From: Undibacter mobilis | GTDB lineage: Bacteria; Pseudomonadota; Alphaproteobacteria; Rhizobiales; Xanthobacteraceae | Direction of reading: 5' to 3' | DNA length: 64,000 nt | Assembly: GCF_003367195.1 (NCBI RefSeq) | Contig: NZ_QRGO01000001.1 | Span: 2,094,501-2,158,500 of the forward strand | Shown here: piece after piece, positions 36,174-45,672 of the stretch | Layout: the number at the start of each line of letters is the position of its first letter | How positions within the stretch are numbered: position 1 is the stretch's first letter | The notes under the pieces: model-generated | What the model was told of the DNA's origin: nothing | Databases searched by the model: none | What the model saw: only the letters and a program-made list of their open reading frames with translations | Made by a program: the position numbers and the translations under genes

Positions 36174-36439
36174 ATGGGGTGTTTATATTTGTCGGGCCGG
36201 CCGGCGGTATCCTGGTTTCAAACGCCCGGCCGTAGGGCGCAACCAGCAGTTTCTTTTAATATCCGATAAGCAGGACCATTTCGCGGCTCTACGTCGCCAA
36301 GCCGGAGTTGTGTCATCTCCGCAACACCGCCTTTGAAACTTTTGAAAGAAGTGCGTGAACGCCTAATAAGGCAGCAATTGCCGTCCTTTTCACCTTGCTG
36401 ATTTGCATGACTCCAGACGAAAAATGACACCAATGCACG
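36174..36439. other. Gene-free upstream region of the TorF-type porin
   Basis: About 265 bases with no supported gene. A possible sigma-70-like pair is TTGAAA (36342-36347) and TAATAA (36364-36369), 16 bases apart, which would give a leader of about 180 bases. The -10 match is weak. Confidence 0.35.
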
Positions 36440-36532
36440 CCCTGTTGCGTAAGGGACGTCCTGCCTTGGCGAGGGTCTTTTCGCGAGGGATTACGCAACC
36501 GGGACGGGCGAGTGCATCGGTCGAAGACCGAT
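36440..36532 (+). promoter_or_regulatory. Structured 5' leader of the TorF-type porin gene
   Basis: GTTGCGTAA (36444-36452) pairs with TTACGCAAC (36491-36499), extended by CCC/GGG across one mismatch. A second perfect stem, ATCGGTC (36516-36522) with GACCGAT (36526-36532), closes on a GAA triloop 24 bases before the ATG. No known riboswitch class was recognised. Confidence 0.5.
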
Positions 36533-36555
36533 CTGAAAGTGAAGGGGCAGGGTCT

Positions 36556-37458
36556 ATGAAGAAGATTTTGATATCAGCAGTCGCCGCGGTCGTTTTATCC
36601 GCCGCGCCCGCATTTGCTGCGGATATGCCGGTGAAGGCGAAGAAGGTTGCTGTCGCGCCGGCGCCGAGCATCTTCGATATCGCTTTCGGCGGCGTCGTGA
36701 TGAGCGACTATAACTTCCGCGGCGTTTCGCAGTCGAACCGCGGTTTCTCGGGCGGCGCTTATTTCGAGCCGCAGCTTTCGATCGGTTTCGGCACGCTCTA
36801 TGCCGGTATCGCCGCTTACGGCGTTGACTGGCCGAGCACGGCGCCCGCTTACGGCTTCACCAATCCGTCGGCGGAAGTCGACCTGTATGGCGGCTGGCGT
36901 AACACCTTCGGCGCGCTCTCGGTCGACCTCGGCCTGATCTATTACTACTACCCGAAGGAAACCTGGAACGGCGCGACCGACGACAGCGACTTCTACGAAC
37001 TCTACGGCAAGTTCGGTTATGCGATCACGCCGGACCTGTCGATCGGTGCGAACCTGTTCTGGACGCCGGACCTCTTGCACTACAGCAAGACCTTCACCGC
37101 GACGGGCGGCCAGAAGGCGGGCGCGACCTACGGTTCGTTGACCGCGAAGTGGGTGCTGCCGTGGACCACGAACGGCATCGGCGCCTACGTGTCGGGTGAA
37201 GCCGGCCACTGGTGGATCAAGGACACCGGCTTCGTCGCCGCTGGCTTTATCAACCCGAGCTACACCTACTACAACGCCGGTCTGGCCTTCACCTACAAGG
37301 CGCTCACCTTGGACCTGCGTTATCATGGCACGGACCAGAGCACGCAGAAGTGCAACGCCTTCCTGGCGGTCGCGGCGGGCAACTCGTCGAGCAACTGGTG
37401 CAACGACACCTTCGTCGTGTCGCTCAAGTTCGACACCATGCTCTCGGCCCTCAAGTAA
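36556..37458 (+). CDS. TorF-family putative porin
   Basis: The 300-residue outer-membrane protein starts MKKILISAVAAVVLSA with signal cleavage near AFAAD. The mature start MPVKAKKV is followed by IAFGGVVMSDYNFRGVSQS, the hallmark of the TorF/Gcw_chp family. Amphipathic strands rich in Tyr and Gly follow, and the C-terminus lies near FDTMLSALK. Two Cys (QKCNAF, NWCNDT) probably form a loop disulfide. The ATG is preceded by AAGGGG. It has a long structured leader and a perfect terminator, so it is monocistronic and likely well expressed. Confidence 0.88.
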   Translation: MKKILISAVAAVVLSAAPAFAADMPVKAKKVAVAPAPSIFDIAFGGVVMSDYNFRGVSQSNRGFSGGAYFEPQLSIGFGTLYAGIAAYGVDWPSTAPAYGFTNPSAEVDLYGGWRNTFGALSVDLGLIYYYYPKETWNGATDDSDFYELYGKFGYAITPDLSIGANLFWTPDLLHYSKTFTATGGQKAGATYGSLTAKWVLPWTTNGIGAYVSGEAGHWWIKDTGFVAAGFINPSYTYYNAGLAFTYKALTLDLRYHGTDQSTQKCNAFLAVAAGNSSSNWCNDTFVVSLKFDTMLSALK

Positions 37459-37490
37459 GCCGAACCTGATCGGCCTCATCGGCCAACAAG

Positions 37491-37525
37491 AAGCGGCGGT
37501 CCCAAAAGGACCGCCGCTTTTTTTA
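37491..37525 (+). terminator. Terminator after the TorF-type porin
   Basis: AAGCGGCGGTCC pairs perfectly with GGACCGCCGCTT around CAAAA and runs into TTTTTTT. Confidence 0.93.
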
Positions 37526-37555
37526 TGGCCGCGTGCAGTGTGACCGGAGGGCCGC

Positions 37556-39295
37556 TCAGTGCGCCGCTGGCTCTTCGCTCAGCCGGGCGCCTTCCGCCTG
37601 ACGCTCGACCGTGACGCGGCGGCTGTGGAAGGCCGTCAACGTCGAGCGGTGACCGATGGAAACGATGGTCGTGCCGGGCAGCCGCTCCGCCAGCAATCGG
37701 TACACCGAGGCTTCCGCCGCTTCATCGAGCGAGGCGGTGGCCTCATCGAGGAACAGGTAGTCGGGCTTGAGGAGCAGGGCCCGCGCAATGCCGAGGCGTT
37801 GCTGTTCGCCCAGAGACAGCATGCGGTTCCAGTGGGCTTCCTCGTCGAGACGCAAGGCCAGCGCCGGCAATCCCACTGCAGTGATGAGGTCGCCAATGGC
37901 CGCGGTGTCGTAGGTGCCCGGTTCGGCCGGATAGGCGATGGCGTCGGTGAGGGTCGCAATCGGGAAATAGGGCCGCTGCGGCAGGATCATCACCTTGGCG
38001 CCTGTCGGCACCCGGATGGTGCCCGAGCCGAACGGCCAGATGCCGGCCAGCGCGCGGAACAAGGTTGATTTGCCGGAGCCGGACGGGCCTGTGACCAGCA
38101 CCTTGTCGCCGGCGGCGATGACGAAGTCTTGTGCGTTCACGAGCGGCGCGCCGTTCGGCAGTTTGACGGCGAGGTCCTTGATCTCCACCGCGGTGCCGCC
38201 GGCCGGTTCGATGGCGATGACCGGTGGTGTCGTGGCGATCTCTCGCGCGGTGAGGATCGACCGGTCGAAACCGTCGAGGCGTTCGATCACCGCACTCCAT
38301 ACGGCGAGCTGCCGGTAGGCATCGACAAAGAATGAGAGCGCGCCCTGGACGCTGCTGAAGGCGGAAGCGGTCTGTGTCAGGCCGCCGAGCTGCACCGCGC
38401 CGGCAAAATAGGCTGGGCTGATGACAATGATCGGGAACACGGACGCGATCTGGCCATAGCCCGCGGTGAGGAAGGTCAGCCGCTTGGTGCGCGTCATGAT
38501 CGCCATCCAGTTGTCGGCGAGGCGGGCGAAGCGGCCCAGCAACCGATTGCGCTCGGCCTGCTCGCCTTCAAGCAGCGCGATCTGTTCGGCGTTCTCGCGC
38601 ACGCGCACCAGGCTGAAGCGGAAATCCGCTTCGTAACGCTGCTGCTGGAAATTCAGCGCGACCAGCGGCTTGCCGATCCAGTGTGTCAGCGCGGTACCAA
38701 GGATCGCATAGAGCAGGGCGGCCCAGAACAGATAGCCCGGAATATTCCAGGCGACGCCGAACAGGTGGAGCGGAGCGGCCGCGGACAAGCCCCAGAGGAT
38801 CACGCTGAACGAGCCGAGGGTGACGATCGAGTTCAACAGGCCGAGGCCGAGCGGCAAAATGCCGCCCTCGATGAACAGCCTGATGTCCTCGGCGATGCGC
38901 TGGTCGGGATTGTCCGCTGCATCGCCGAGCAACTGCATGCGGTAGTGATTGGATCCATCAAGCCAGCGGTCGAGATAGGTTCGCGTCATCCAGCGTCGCC
39001 AGCGGATCTGCAGCCACTGGTTCAGATAGAGCTGATAGACGGCGGCGATGATGAAAATCGTGGCCAATACGCAGAAATAGCCGAGCTCATAGACGAATCT
39101 GTCCCAGTTTCGGTCTTGCAGTGCATTATAAAATCGCGCGTTCCATTGATTGATGAGGACGGTAATCGCCACGATACCAAGCTCGATGGCGATGATGGCG
39201 GCGAGCAACAGGCGGCCGGCCCAGCGCTCTTCCGACCGGAAATACGGGCTGGCGATCCGCCATACCGTGGCGAGCGTTGCGATAATTCCTCTCAA
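37556..39295 (-). CDS. ABC transporter, fused permease and ATPase (YddA/SbmA-related)
   Basis: The 579-residue fused transporter has a SbmA/BacA-like membrane domain with about six spans (LLLAAIIAIELGIVAITVLINQWNARFYNALQ...). An ATPase domain follows, with Walker A GPSGSGKSTLF, signature LSLGEQQRLGIARALLL and Walker B YLFLDEATASLD. A TTG start at 39295 is preferred: it has GGAG 7 bases upstream, and the product then begins like family members. An ATG at 39412 gives a 39-residue extension that looks non-native. The substrate is unknown; relatives move peptides, vitamins or fatty acyl compounds. Confidence 0.9.
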   Translation of the reverse strand: MRGIIATLATVWRIASPYFRSEERWAGRLLLAAIIAIELGIVAITVLINQWNARFYNALQDRNWDRFVYELGYFCVLATIFIIAAVYQLYLNQWLQIRWRRWMTRTYLDRWLDGSNHYRMQLLGDAADNPDQRIAEDIRLFIEGGILPLGLGLLNSIVTLGSFSVILWGLSAAAPLHLFGVAWNIPGYLFWAALLYAILGTALTHWIGKPLVALNFQQQRYEADFRFSLVRVRENAEQIALLEGEQAERNRLLGRFARLADNWMAIMTRTKRLTFLTAGYGQIASVFPIIVISPAYFAGAVQLGGLTQTASAFSSVQGALSFFVDAYRQLAVWSAVIERLDGFDRSILTAREIATTPPVIAIEPAGGTAVEIKDLAVKLPNGAPLVNAQDFVIAAGDKVLVTGPSGSGKSTLFRALAGIWPFGSGTIRVPTGAKVMILPQRPYFPIATLTDAIAYPAEPGTYDTAAIGDLITAVGLPALALRLDEEAHWNRMLSLGEQQRLGIARALLLKPDYLFLDEATASLDEAAEASVYRLLAERLPGTTIVSIGHRSTLTAFHSRRVTVERQAEGARLSEEPAAH

Positions 39296-39578
39296 GGGAG
39301 GCTCCTTCGGTCGACAGGGCAGGGAGAAATGCTTGGCAGGCAGCGGTTTCGCACATGCGTAATAACAAACCGGCCAATCTTGGATATTGGAAAAGAGGCA
39401 TTTGCCGGGCATCCCACCCTGCCCAAGGTTGCGTCAGTTCGCGGACGCTCTTACGATATTCCTCAAGGGTTGCTTGGTCTTGGGCCGCTGGCTTTGGACC
39501 AAGGAATAAGCCCCGATGACAAATGTTTAATACAAAGAAGAAAACTGAGGAAACAAAGCCCCAAGGGAGGGATTCAGA

Positions 39579-40706
39579 ATGGCTAAATCGGACCAGCCTG
39601 CAACCGCGACCCGCCGCCGGTTTCTCCGTGGTGCTGCGGTCGCTGGCGTAGCGGCCATCGCCGCGCCGAGCGTCGTCAAGGCCCAAGGTGCCGTCAGCAT
39701 GCGCTGGCAGAGCACCTGGCCATCGAAAGATATCTTCCACGAATACGCTCTCGACTTCGCCAAGAAGGTCAACGACATGACCGGCGGCGATCTCAAGATC
39801 GAAGTTCTGCCGGCGGGCGCCGTGGTGCCGGCCTTCCAGCTCCTCGACGCCGTGTCCAAGGGCACACTCGACGGCGGCCACGGCGTGCTCGTCTATCACT
39901 ACGGCAAGCAGACCGCGCTGGCGCTGTGGGGGTCGGGCCCGGCCTTCGCCATGGACGCCAACATGCTGCTGGCGTGGCACAAATACGGCGGCGGCAAGGA
40001 ACTGCTTGAGAAGCTCTATGCCTCGATCAATGCCAACGTGGTGTCGTTCCCCTACGGTCCGATGCCAACCCAGCCGCTCGGCTGGTTCAAGAAGCCGATC
40101 ACCAAGGCCGATGACATCAAGGGCCTGAAGTATCGCACCGTCGGTATTTCGATCGACGTGTTCACCGGTCTCGGTGCCGCGGTCAACGCGCTGCCGGGCG
40201 GCGAAATCGTCGCGGCGATGGATCGCGGCCTGCTCGACGCGGCGGAATTCAACAACGCCTCGTCGGACCGCATCCTCGGCTTTGCCGACGTCTCCAAGGT
40301 CTGCATGCTGCAGAGCTATCACCAGAACGCCGAGCAGTTCGAGATCATGTTCAACAAGGACAAGTTCAACGCACTGCCCGAGAAGATGCGGTCGATCATC
40401 GCCAATGCCGTCGAGGCCGCGTCCTCGGACATGTCCTGGAAGGCGATCGACCGCTACTCGAAGGACTATGCCGAACTGCAGACCAAGGACAAAGTGCGTT
40501 TCTACAAGACGCCCGATGCGATCCTCAAGCAGCAGCTCGATATCTACGACGATGTCGCCAAGAAATACGCGGCGCAGAATCCGCTGTTCAAGGAGATCGC
40601 CGACTCGCAGCTCGCCTTCGCCAAGCGCGCCACGCAGTGGGAGCAGGACACCGTTGTCAATCGCCGGATGGCCTACGACCATTATTTCGGCAAGAAACCG
40701 GGCTGA
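39579..40706 (+). CDS. TRAP transporter substrate-binding protein (DctP family)
   Basis: The 375-residue periplasmic receptor has a twin-arginine signal (ATRRRFLRGAAVAGVAAIAAP). The mature start SMRWQSTWPSKDIFHEYALDF is typical of the TakP-like branch, which binds 2-oxo-acids and other carboxylates. GIDVFTGLGAAVNALPGGE is the family cleft region. It starts behind a GGGAGG site. The two membrane subunits follow, separated by a large hairpin that probably favours receptor over permease expression. Confidence 0.93.
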   Translation: MAKSDQPATATRRRFLRGAAVAGVAAIAAPSVVKAQGAVSMRWQSTWPSKDIFHEYALDFAKKVNDMTGGDLKIEVLPAGAVVPAFQLLDAVSKGTLDGGHGVLVYHYGKQTALALWGSGPAFAMDANMLLAWHKYGGGKELLEKLYASINANVVSFPYGPMPTQPLGWFKKPITKADDIKGLKYRTVGISIDVFTGLGAAVNALPGGEIVAAMDRGLLDAAEFNNASSDRILGFADVSKVCMLQSYHQNAEQFEIMFNKDKFNALPEKMRSIIANAVEAASSDMSWKAIDRYSKDYAELQTKDKVRFYKTPDAILKQQLDIYDDVAKKYAAQNPLFKEIADSQLAFAKRATQWEQDTVVNRRMAYDHYFGKKPG

Positions 40707-40722
40707 TCCGCGACCAGAACCT

Positions 40723-40760
40723 CAGGGCATCATCCGGTCGGGCGGCCGGGTGGTGCCCTG
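40723..40760 (+). promoter_or_regulatory. Intercistronic hairpin between dctP-like and dctQ-like genes
   Basis: CAGGGCATCATCCGG pairs with CCGGGTGGTGCCCTG, allowing one T-G pair and one mismatch, around TCGGGCGG. There is no T run, so it is more likely an mRNA-stabilising or attenuating structure than a full terminator. Confidence 0.6.
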
Positions 40761-40794
40761 AACTCTTCGATTCTCCGCGCCCCGTGCAATTTCA

Positions 40795-41463
40795 ATGAAC
40801 GTACAGCGTCTTCTGCATACGATCGACGGCATCAGTACGTGGGTCGGCAAGGCGGCAGCCTGGCTCATCATCGGTCTGATGATGTTGGTCTGCGTCGAAG
40901 TCTTCAAACGCTACATCATGAACATGCCCACGGCGTGGATCTTCGACGCCTCGAACATGTTCTACGGCACGTTGTTCATGTTGGCTGGCGCCTATACGCT
41001 GGCGCAGAACGCGCACGTGCGCGGTGACTTTCTCTATTCGTCGATGCGGCCGCGCATGCAGGCCGGCCTAGATCTCGTGCTCTATATTCTGTTCTTCTTT
41101 CCAGGTATCGCCGCGCTGATGTATGCCGGCTACGACTATGCGGCGAACTCTTGGATCATCGGCGAGCATTCCAACGTCACCGCCAACGGGCCGCCGGTTT
41201 ATCATTTCAAGTCGGTGATCCCGATTGCCGGCGCCTTCGTCATGCTGCAGGGCGTCGCCGAGGTCATTCGCTGCGTCGTTTGTCTGAAGACCGGCGAGTG
41301 GCCGAGTCGTCTCAAGGACGTGGCCGAGACCGATGTCATCGAGGAACAGCTCGCGCATAGTGAATTTGTCGACGACGAGGCGCGCAAGATCGCCATCGAG
41401 CGCGCCAAGAGCATTGACGAGACCGCACGCCAGCGCGGCATGGGCTCGGAGTTGAATCTATGA
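40795..41463 (+). CDS. TRAP transporter small permease (DctQ family)
   Basis: The 222-residue four-span membrane protein begins MNVQRLLHTIDGISTWVGKAAAWL. NAHVRGDF and the preceding GTLFMLAGAYTLAQ are the DctQ signature. A charged cytoplasmic C-terminal tail of about 50 residues follows. It partners the large permease, whose ATG overlaps its TGA (ATGA), so the two are translationally coupled. No strong ribosome site precedes its own ATG. Confidence 0.92.
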   Translation: MNVQRLLHTIDGISTWVGKAAAWLIIGLMMLVCVEVFKRYIMNMPTAWIFDASNMFYGTLFMLAGAYTLAQNAHVRGDFLYSSMRPRMQAGLDLVLYILFFFPGIAALMYAGYDYAANSWIIGEHSNVTANGPPVYHFKSVIPIAGAFVMLQGVAEVIRCVVCLKTGEWPSRLKDVAETDVIEEQLAHSEFVDDEARKIAIERAKSIDETARQRGMGSELNL

Positions 41464-43208
41464 GCGACCCCGCACTCGGCCTCCTGATGCTGGGGCTCAT
41501 CGTCGTCGTCATCATGATGGGATTCCCCACGGCGTTCACGCTGATGGGGCTGGGCATGATGTTCGGCTATGTCGCCTTCTATACGCCCGGGCAGTCGTTT
41601 TTTGACAACCGCGTCTTCGACCTCATGGTCGATCGCACCTACGGAGCGATGACCAACGACGTTCTTATCTCCATCCCGTTATTCGTTCTGATGGGATATG
41701 TGATGGAGCGCGGCGCGCTGGTCGACAAGATGTTCTATTCGATCCAGCTTGCATTTCGGAACGTGCCGGCGTCACTGGCGGTCGCAACCTTGATCGTCTG
41801 CACCTTCTGGGGAATCGCCTCGGGTCTGGTCGGCGCCGTTGTCGTGCTGATGGGCGTGATCGCTTTCAACCCGATGCTGCGGGCCGGCTATGATGTGAAG
41901 CTCGCAGCGGGCGTCATCACGGCCGGTGGCACGCTGGGCATTCTCATTCCGCCGTCGGTGATGATCATCGTCTATGCGGCGGTGGCCGGGCAGTCGGTCG
42001 TCAAGCTGTACGCTGCGACGATGTTTCCGGGATTCTTCCTGTCGCTGCTTTATCTCGTCTATATCGTCGGTTGGGCGATGATCAATCCAAAGATCGCGCC
42101 GCCGCTGCCGCCCGAGCAGACGCGCGTTCCGGTGCCGGAATGGCGGCGTCAGTTTCTCACGGCCTATGGCAGCGAGAATGTATTCGTCGCGCTGTTGCGC
42201 GCGCTGGCCTCGCCCGGCCGCGCTCGGGCGATCGTGACGGACAAGGGCGCCTATTCATACCGCAAGCTGATCGCCGATCTTTTCATGTCGCTGGTGCCAT
42301 TCATCCTGGTCGCCGGTACGCTCTGGCTGGTGTGGTGGTACGTCGTCATTCACCAGCAGGTCGCCGCCATTGAAGTTCCGGAAGGGTTGGAGCAACTCGG
42401 TTCGGCTCCGGTTGAAGCGGCGCCGTCACCCGCGGAGCAGGGTCCGGCGGCAAGCTTCTACTACACCTTCGGCGCCATCGCGGTGCTCGGCGCCGTCATC
42501 ATCGCGCGGTACTACCGGCGCATGAACGCCGACCGCTTCGAGGTCATCAGGCTGCTCACGCAGTCGGTGGCGCCGCTCGGCATTCTCACCGTTGTCGTGC
42601 TGGCGGTGATCCTGTTCGGCATCACCACGGCGACGGAATCGGCCGCGGTCGGCGCGGCGGGTGCCTTCCTGCTCGCGTTCTACGCGCGCACGCTCGACTG
42701 GAAGCGCACCAAGGAGGCGGTGTTTCTCACCGCCAAGACGACCGCGATGGTGTGCTGGCTGTTCGTCGGTTCGGCGCTGTTCTCCGGCGTGTTCGCGATT
42801 CTCGGCGGGCAAGCGCTGCTGGAGAAGTGGGTGCTGGCGCTGAACATGTCGCCCACGGCGTTCATGATCCTGTCGCAGGCGATCATCTTCGTCCTCGGCT
42901 GGCCGCTGGAATGGACCGAGATCATCGTGATCTTCGTGCCCATCTTCCTGCCCATGCTCAAACACTTCAACATCGACCCGGTGCTGTGGGGCGTGCTGGT
43001 CTTCGTCAACTTGCAGGCAGCCTTCCTGTCGCCGCCGGTCGCGATGTCGGCGTTCTACCTTAAAGGTGTGGCGCCCAAGCACGTCACGCTCAACCAGATC
43101 TTCGCCGGCATGATGCCCTATATGTTCGTGGTCATCGTCTGTATGGTGATCATGTACTTCTGGCCCGGGCTGACGCTATGGTTGCCGGAATACCTGTACG
43201 GCAACTAA
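41460..43208 (+). CDS. TRAP transporter large permease (DctM family), long form
   Basis: The 582-residue sodium-coupled transport subunit has the DctM repeats IPLFVLMGYVMERGALVDKMF, GTLGILIPPSVMIIVYA and EWTEIIVIFVPIFLPML. The usual DctM length is about 430. Here an extra segment of roughly 130 residues (about 210-345) interrupts the protein between the two halves. It contains two added hydrophobic spans and a Pro/Glu-rich linker. This long form is known in the TakM/mannitol-chloroaromatic branch. The ATGA overlap with the small subunit indicates coupling. Confidence 0.93.
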   Translation: MSDPALGLLMLGLIVVVIMMGFPTAFTLMGLGMMFGYVAFYTPGQSFFDNRVFDLMVDRTYGAMTNDVLISIPLFVLMGYVMERGALVDKMFYSIQLAFRNVPASLAVATLIVCTFWGIASGLVGAVVVLMGVIAFNPMLRAGYDVKLAAGVITAGGTLGILIPPSVMIIVYAAVAGQSVVKLYAATMFPGFFLSLLYLVYIVGWAMINPKIAPPLPPEQTRVPVPEWRRQFLTAYGSENVFVALLRALASPGRARAIVTDKGAYSYRKLIADLFMSLVPFILVAGTLWLVWWYVVIHQQVAAIEVPEGLEQLGSAPVEAAPSPAEQGPAASFYYTFGAIAVLGAVIIARYYRRMNADRFEVIRLLTQSVAPLGILTVVVLAVILFGITTATESAAVGAAGAFLLAFYARTLDWKRTKEAVFLTAKTTAMVCWLFVGSALFSGVFAILGGQALLEKWVLALNMSPTAFMILSQAIIFVLGWPLEWTEIIVIFVPIFLPMLKHFNIDPVLWGVLVFVNLQAAFLSPPVAMSAFYLKGVAPKHVTLNQIFAGMMPYMFVVIVCMVIMYFWPGLTLWLPEYLYGN

Positions 43209-43227
43209 TCGGAATCAGACACGCGCC

Positions 43228-44556
43228 ATGACCGAGCTCTCCACCCTGACCGCCGCGCAGGCGGCGGCCACTATCTCTGCCGGCGAATGCTCCTCCGAGG
43301 AAATGACCGCGGCCTGCCTCGCGCGTATCGCCGAGACCGAAGAATCGGTCGGCGCCTTCGCCTTCATTGATGCCGAGCATGCGCTCGCGCAGGCCCGCGA
43401 GAGCGACGCGTGGCGGCGCAGCGGCAAGCCGATCGGCCCGCTTCACGGCGTGCCGGTCGCGGTCAAGGACCTCATCGACACCGCGGATTACCCCACCGAG
43501 TACGGCTCGCGCTATTTCGCCGGCCGCCGGCCACGCAACGATGCGACGGTCGTGTCGCGGCTACGCGCCGCCGGCGCCATTGTCATCGGCAAGACCGTGA
43601 CGACGGAGATGGCCTATTTCCACCCCGGCAAGACGCGCAATCCGCACGATCTGTCGCGCACACCGGGCGGTTCGTCGTCCGGCTCGGCCGCGGCGGTGGC
43701 GGCGGGCATGGTCCCGGCGACGCTGGGCACCCAGACCAACGGTTCGATTATCCGTCCGGCGGCCTTCTGCGGCGTGTTCGGCATGAAGCCGAGCCATGGT
43801 CTGGTGCCGCGGACCGGCACGCTGCCGCTGTCACGGTCGCTCGACCATATCGGGCCGATGGCGCGGTCGATCGAGGACATTGCGTTGGTGCTGGATGCGA
43901 TTGCCGGTTACGACCCGGGCGATCCGGACACGCGGCCGCTGGGCGCCCGAAATTTCCGCGACGTCGCGATGGAAGAGTTCGAGCTGGCGCCGCGCTTTGC
44001 CTTCGTCAAGACGCCGATCTGGGACAAGGCCGATGCGAACACCCGCGATGCTTTCGAGGCGCTTGCCGAGGAGCTTGGCGGCGACTGCTTCACCTACGAT
44101 TTGCCGGATACCTACGCCACCGCATGGGACGCGCAGCGCGCGATCATGGCGGCGGAGATGGTTTTCAATCTCGGCCGCTATGCCGAGGAGGGCGGCGACC
44201 TGATCAGCCCGCAATTCAATGCGTTGATGGCGGACGGTCGCGCTATCTCGGCGGCGACCTATCTCGACGCGCTCGAAGACGCGCGCGCCATGCGCGGCGC
44301 GCTGGGCGAACTGTTCGAACAGGCCTGCACCGCGATCATCACACCGGCGACGGTCGGGGTGGCGCCGGTCGGCCAGGCCACCGGCGATCCGTCATTCTGC
44401 TCGCTGTGGAGTCTGACCGGGCTGCCGGCCGTCACCTTGCCGCTGCTCTCCGGCGAGAACGGCTTGCCGCTGGGCGTTCAGCTCGTCGGCGCCATGGGCG
44501 ACGACGCGCGGCTCCTGCGTACGGCGAACTGGCTGGTCGAGCGTCTGCCCGGATAA
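43228..44556 (+). CDS. Amidase-signature family hydrolase
   Basis: The 442-residue Ser-cisSer-Lys amidase has the catalytic Lys in VAVKDLIDTAD (about 77-87) and the cis-Ser in GGSSSGSAAAVAAG. The nucleophile Ser is in TQTNGSIIRPAAF; the usual TxTGGS is altered to TQTNGS. It starts 20 bases after the TRAP large permease on the same strand. This suggests that the imported compound is an amide or that its product is handled by the transporter. It converges with the dienelactone hydrolase, 11 bases apart. Confidence 0.93.
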   Translation: MTELSTLTAAQAAATISAGECSSEEMTAACLARIAETEESVGAFAFIDAEHALAQARESDAWRRSGKPIGPLHGVPVAVKDLIDTADYPTEYGSRYFAGRRPRNDATVVSRLRAAGAIVIGKTVTTEMAYFHPGKTRNPHDLSRTPGGSSSGSAAAVAAGMVPATLGTQTNGSIIRPAAFCGVFGMKPSHGLVPRTGTLPLSRSLDHIGPMARSIEDIALVLDAIAGYDPGDPDTRPLGARNFRDVAMEEFELAPRFAFVKTPIWDKADANTRDAFEALAEELGGDCFTYDLPDTYATAWDAQRAIMAAEMVFNLGRYAEEGGDLISPQFNALMADGRAISAATYLDALEDARAMRGALGELFEQACTAIITPATVGVAPVGQATGDPSFCSLWSLTGLPAVTLPLLSGENGLPLGVQLVGAMGDDARLLRTANWLVERLPG

Positions 44557-44567
44557 ACGTGTCCGGT

Positions 44568-45452
44568 CTAGGCCTTCGGCGGCGCGCCGAGATGCTCGGC
44601 GAAGAAGGCGAGGTTGCGGCTCCAGGCGAGATCCGCCGCCGCCTTGTCGTAGCGGTTGCTGGTGTCGTTGTTGAAGGCGTGATTGACGTCCGGATAAACA
44701 TAAACCGTGTAGCGCTTGCCGGCGGCCTTCAGCGCTTCCTCATACGCGGGAATGCCGGCATTGATGCGGCTGTCGAGCCCGGCGTAATGTAGAAGCAGTG
44801 CCGCATGTATTCTCGGTACGTCGGCGGCCGGCGCCTGCGCGCCGTAATAGGCAACGCCCGCTTTCAGCTCCGGCGACTGCACGGCAATGCGGTTCACCAT
44901 CCCGCCGCCCCAACAAAAGCCGACAGCGCCGACATTGCCCGTCGACTCGGCGTGCTTCGCCAGGAACGGCACCGCGGCGGCGATGCGCTGGGCGGTCTCG
45001 CCGGCATTGAGCGAGCCGATCATGTCGCGTCCCTTGTCTTCGTCGGCCGGCGTGCCGCCGAGCGGCGACAGCGCATCGACGCCGAAAGCGAGAAAGCCGG
45101 CGAGCGCGAGGCGGCGCGTTACGTCCTCGATATGCGGATTGAGGCCGCGGTTCTCGTGAATGACGAGCACTGCTGGCCGTTTCGCGCCGCCCTTGAGCCG
45201 CGCCAGCGTGCCGGACATCGGCGTGCCGCCGGCATCGTAGGTCGCTTTCTCGATCGTCAGCCGGGCGTCATCCGCGGCTACGATCGCGGCGCGGGCATAG
45301 TCGTTCTGCAACAACGGCAGCAGGGCGGCGGCCGCAGCGGCTGAGCCTGCGACAGCCGTTAGCCGGTCCATGAAGGTGCGTCGATCGATGAGGCCGTGCG
45401 TAAAACTGTCGTAAAGATCGACAACGCGCTGTTCCGCGCTGTGCTGTTTCAT
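44568..45452 (-). CDS. Dienelactone hydrolase family protein with N-terminal Tat-like signal
   Basis: The 294-residue alpha/beta hydrolase has the nucleophile Cys in GFCWGGGMV. VLVIHENRGLNPHIEDVTRRLA gives the family oxyanion/Glu segment, and the His is in NHAFNND. RRTFMDRLTAVAGSAAAAAALLPLL (about 25-49) looks like a twin-arginine signal behind a helical N-terminal stretch, so export to the periplasm is likely. The ATG has a GGGAG site; longer upstream frames are not needed. It could hydrolyse dienelactones or other esters. Confidence 0.9.
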   Translation of the reverse strand: MKQHSAEQRVVDLYDSFTHGLIDRRTFMDRLTAVAGSAAAAAALLPLLQNDYARAAIVAADDARLTIEKATYDAGGTPMSGTLARLKGGAKRPAVLVIHENRGLNPHIEDVTRRLALAGFLAFGVDALSPLGGTPADEDKGRDMIGSLNAGETAQRIAAAVPFLAKHAESTGNVGAVGFCWGGGMVNRIAVQSPELKAGVAYYGAQAPAADVPRIHAALLLHYAGLDSRINAGIPAYEEALKAAGKRYTVYVYPDVNHAFNNDTSNRYDKAAADLAWSRNLAFFAEHLGAPPKA

Positions 45453-45672
45453 GAACGGCTCCCACGGTGAAGTGCGTTGCATTCTAGAACGATGTCGTCG
45501 CGGGAACCTGCGGAAAAGCGCCGCAGTCATGTAACAACATTGTCATGCTGTGGGCATTGCCAACAATGCCTCGGAATGAGGCTGGTGTATCTTGACGACG
45601 GAAGGCGAAGGCTTCATGGGATCGGCCCTCACCTCGATCGGTCGTGAGTGCGGCCTACTTGTGGAGAAGCAG

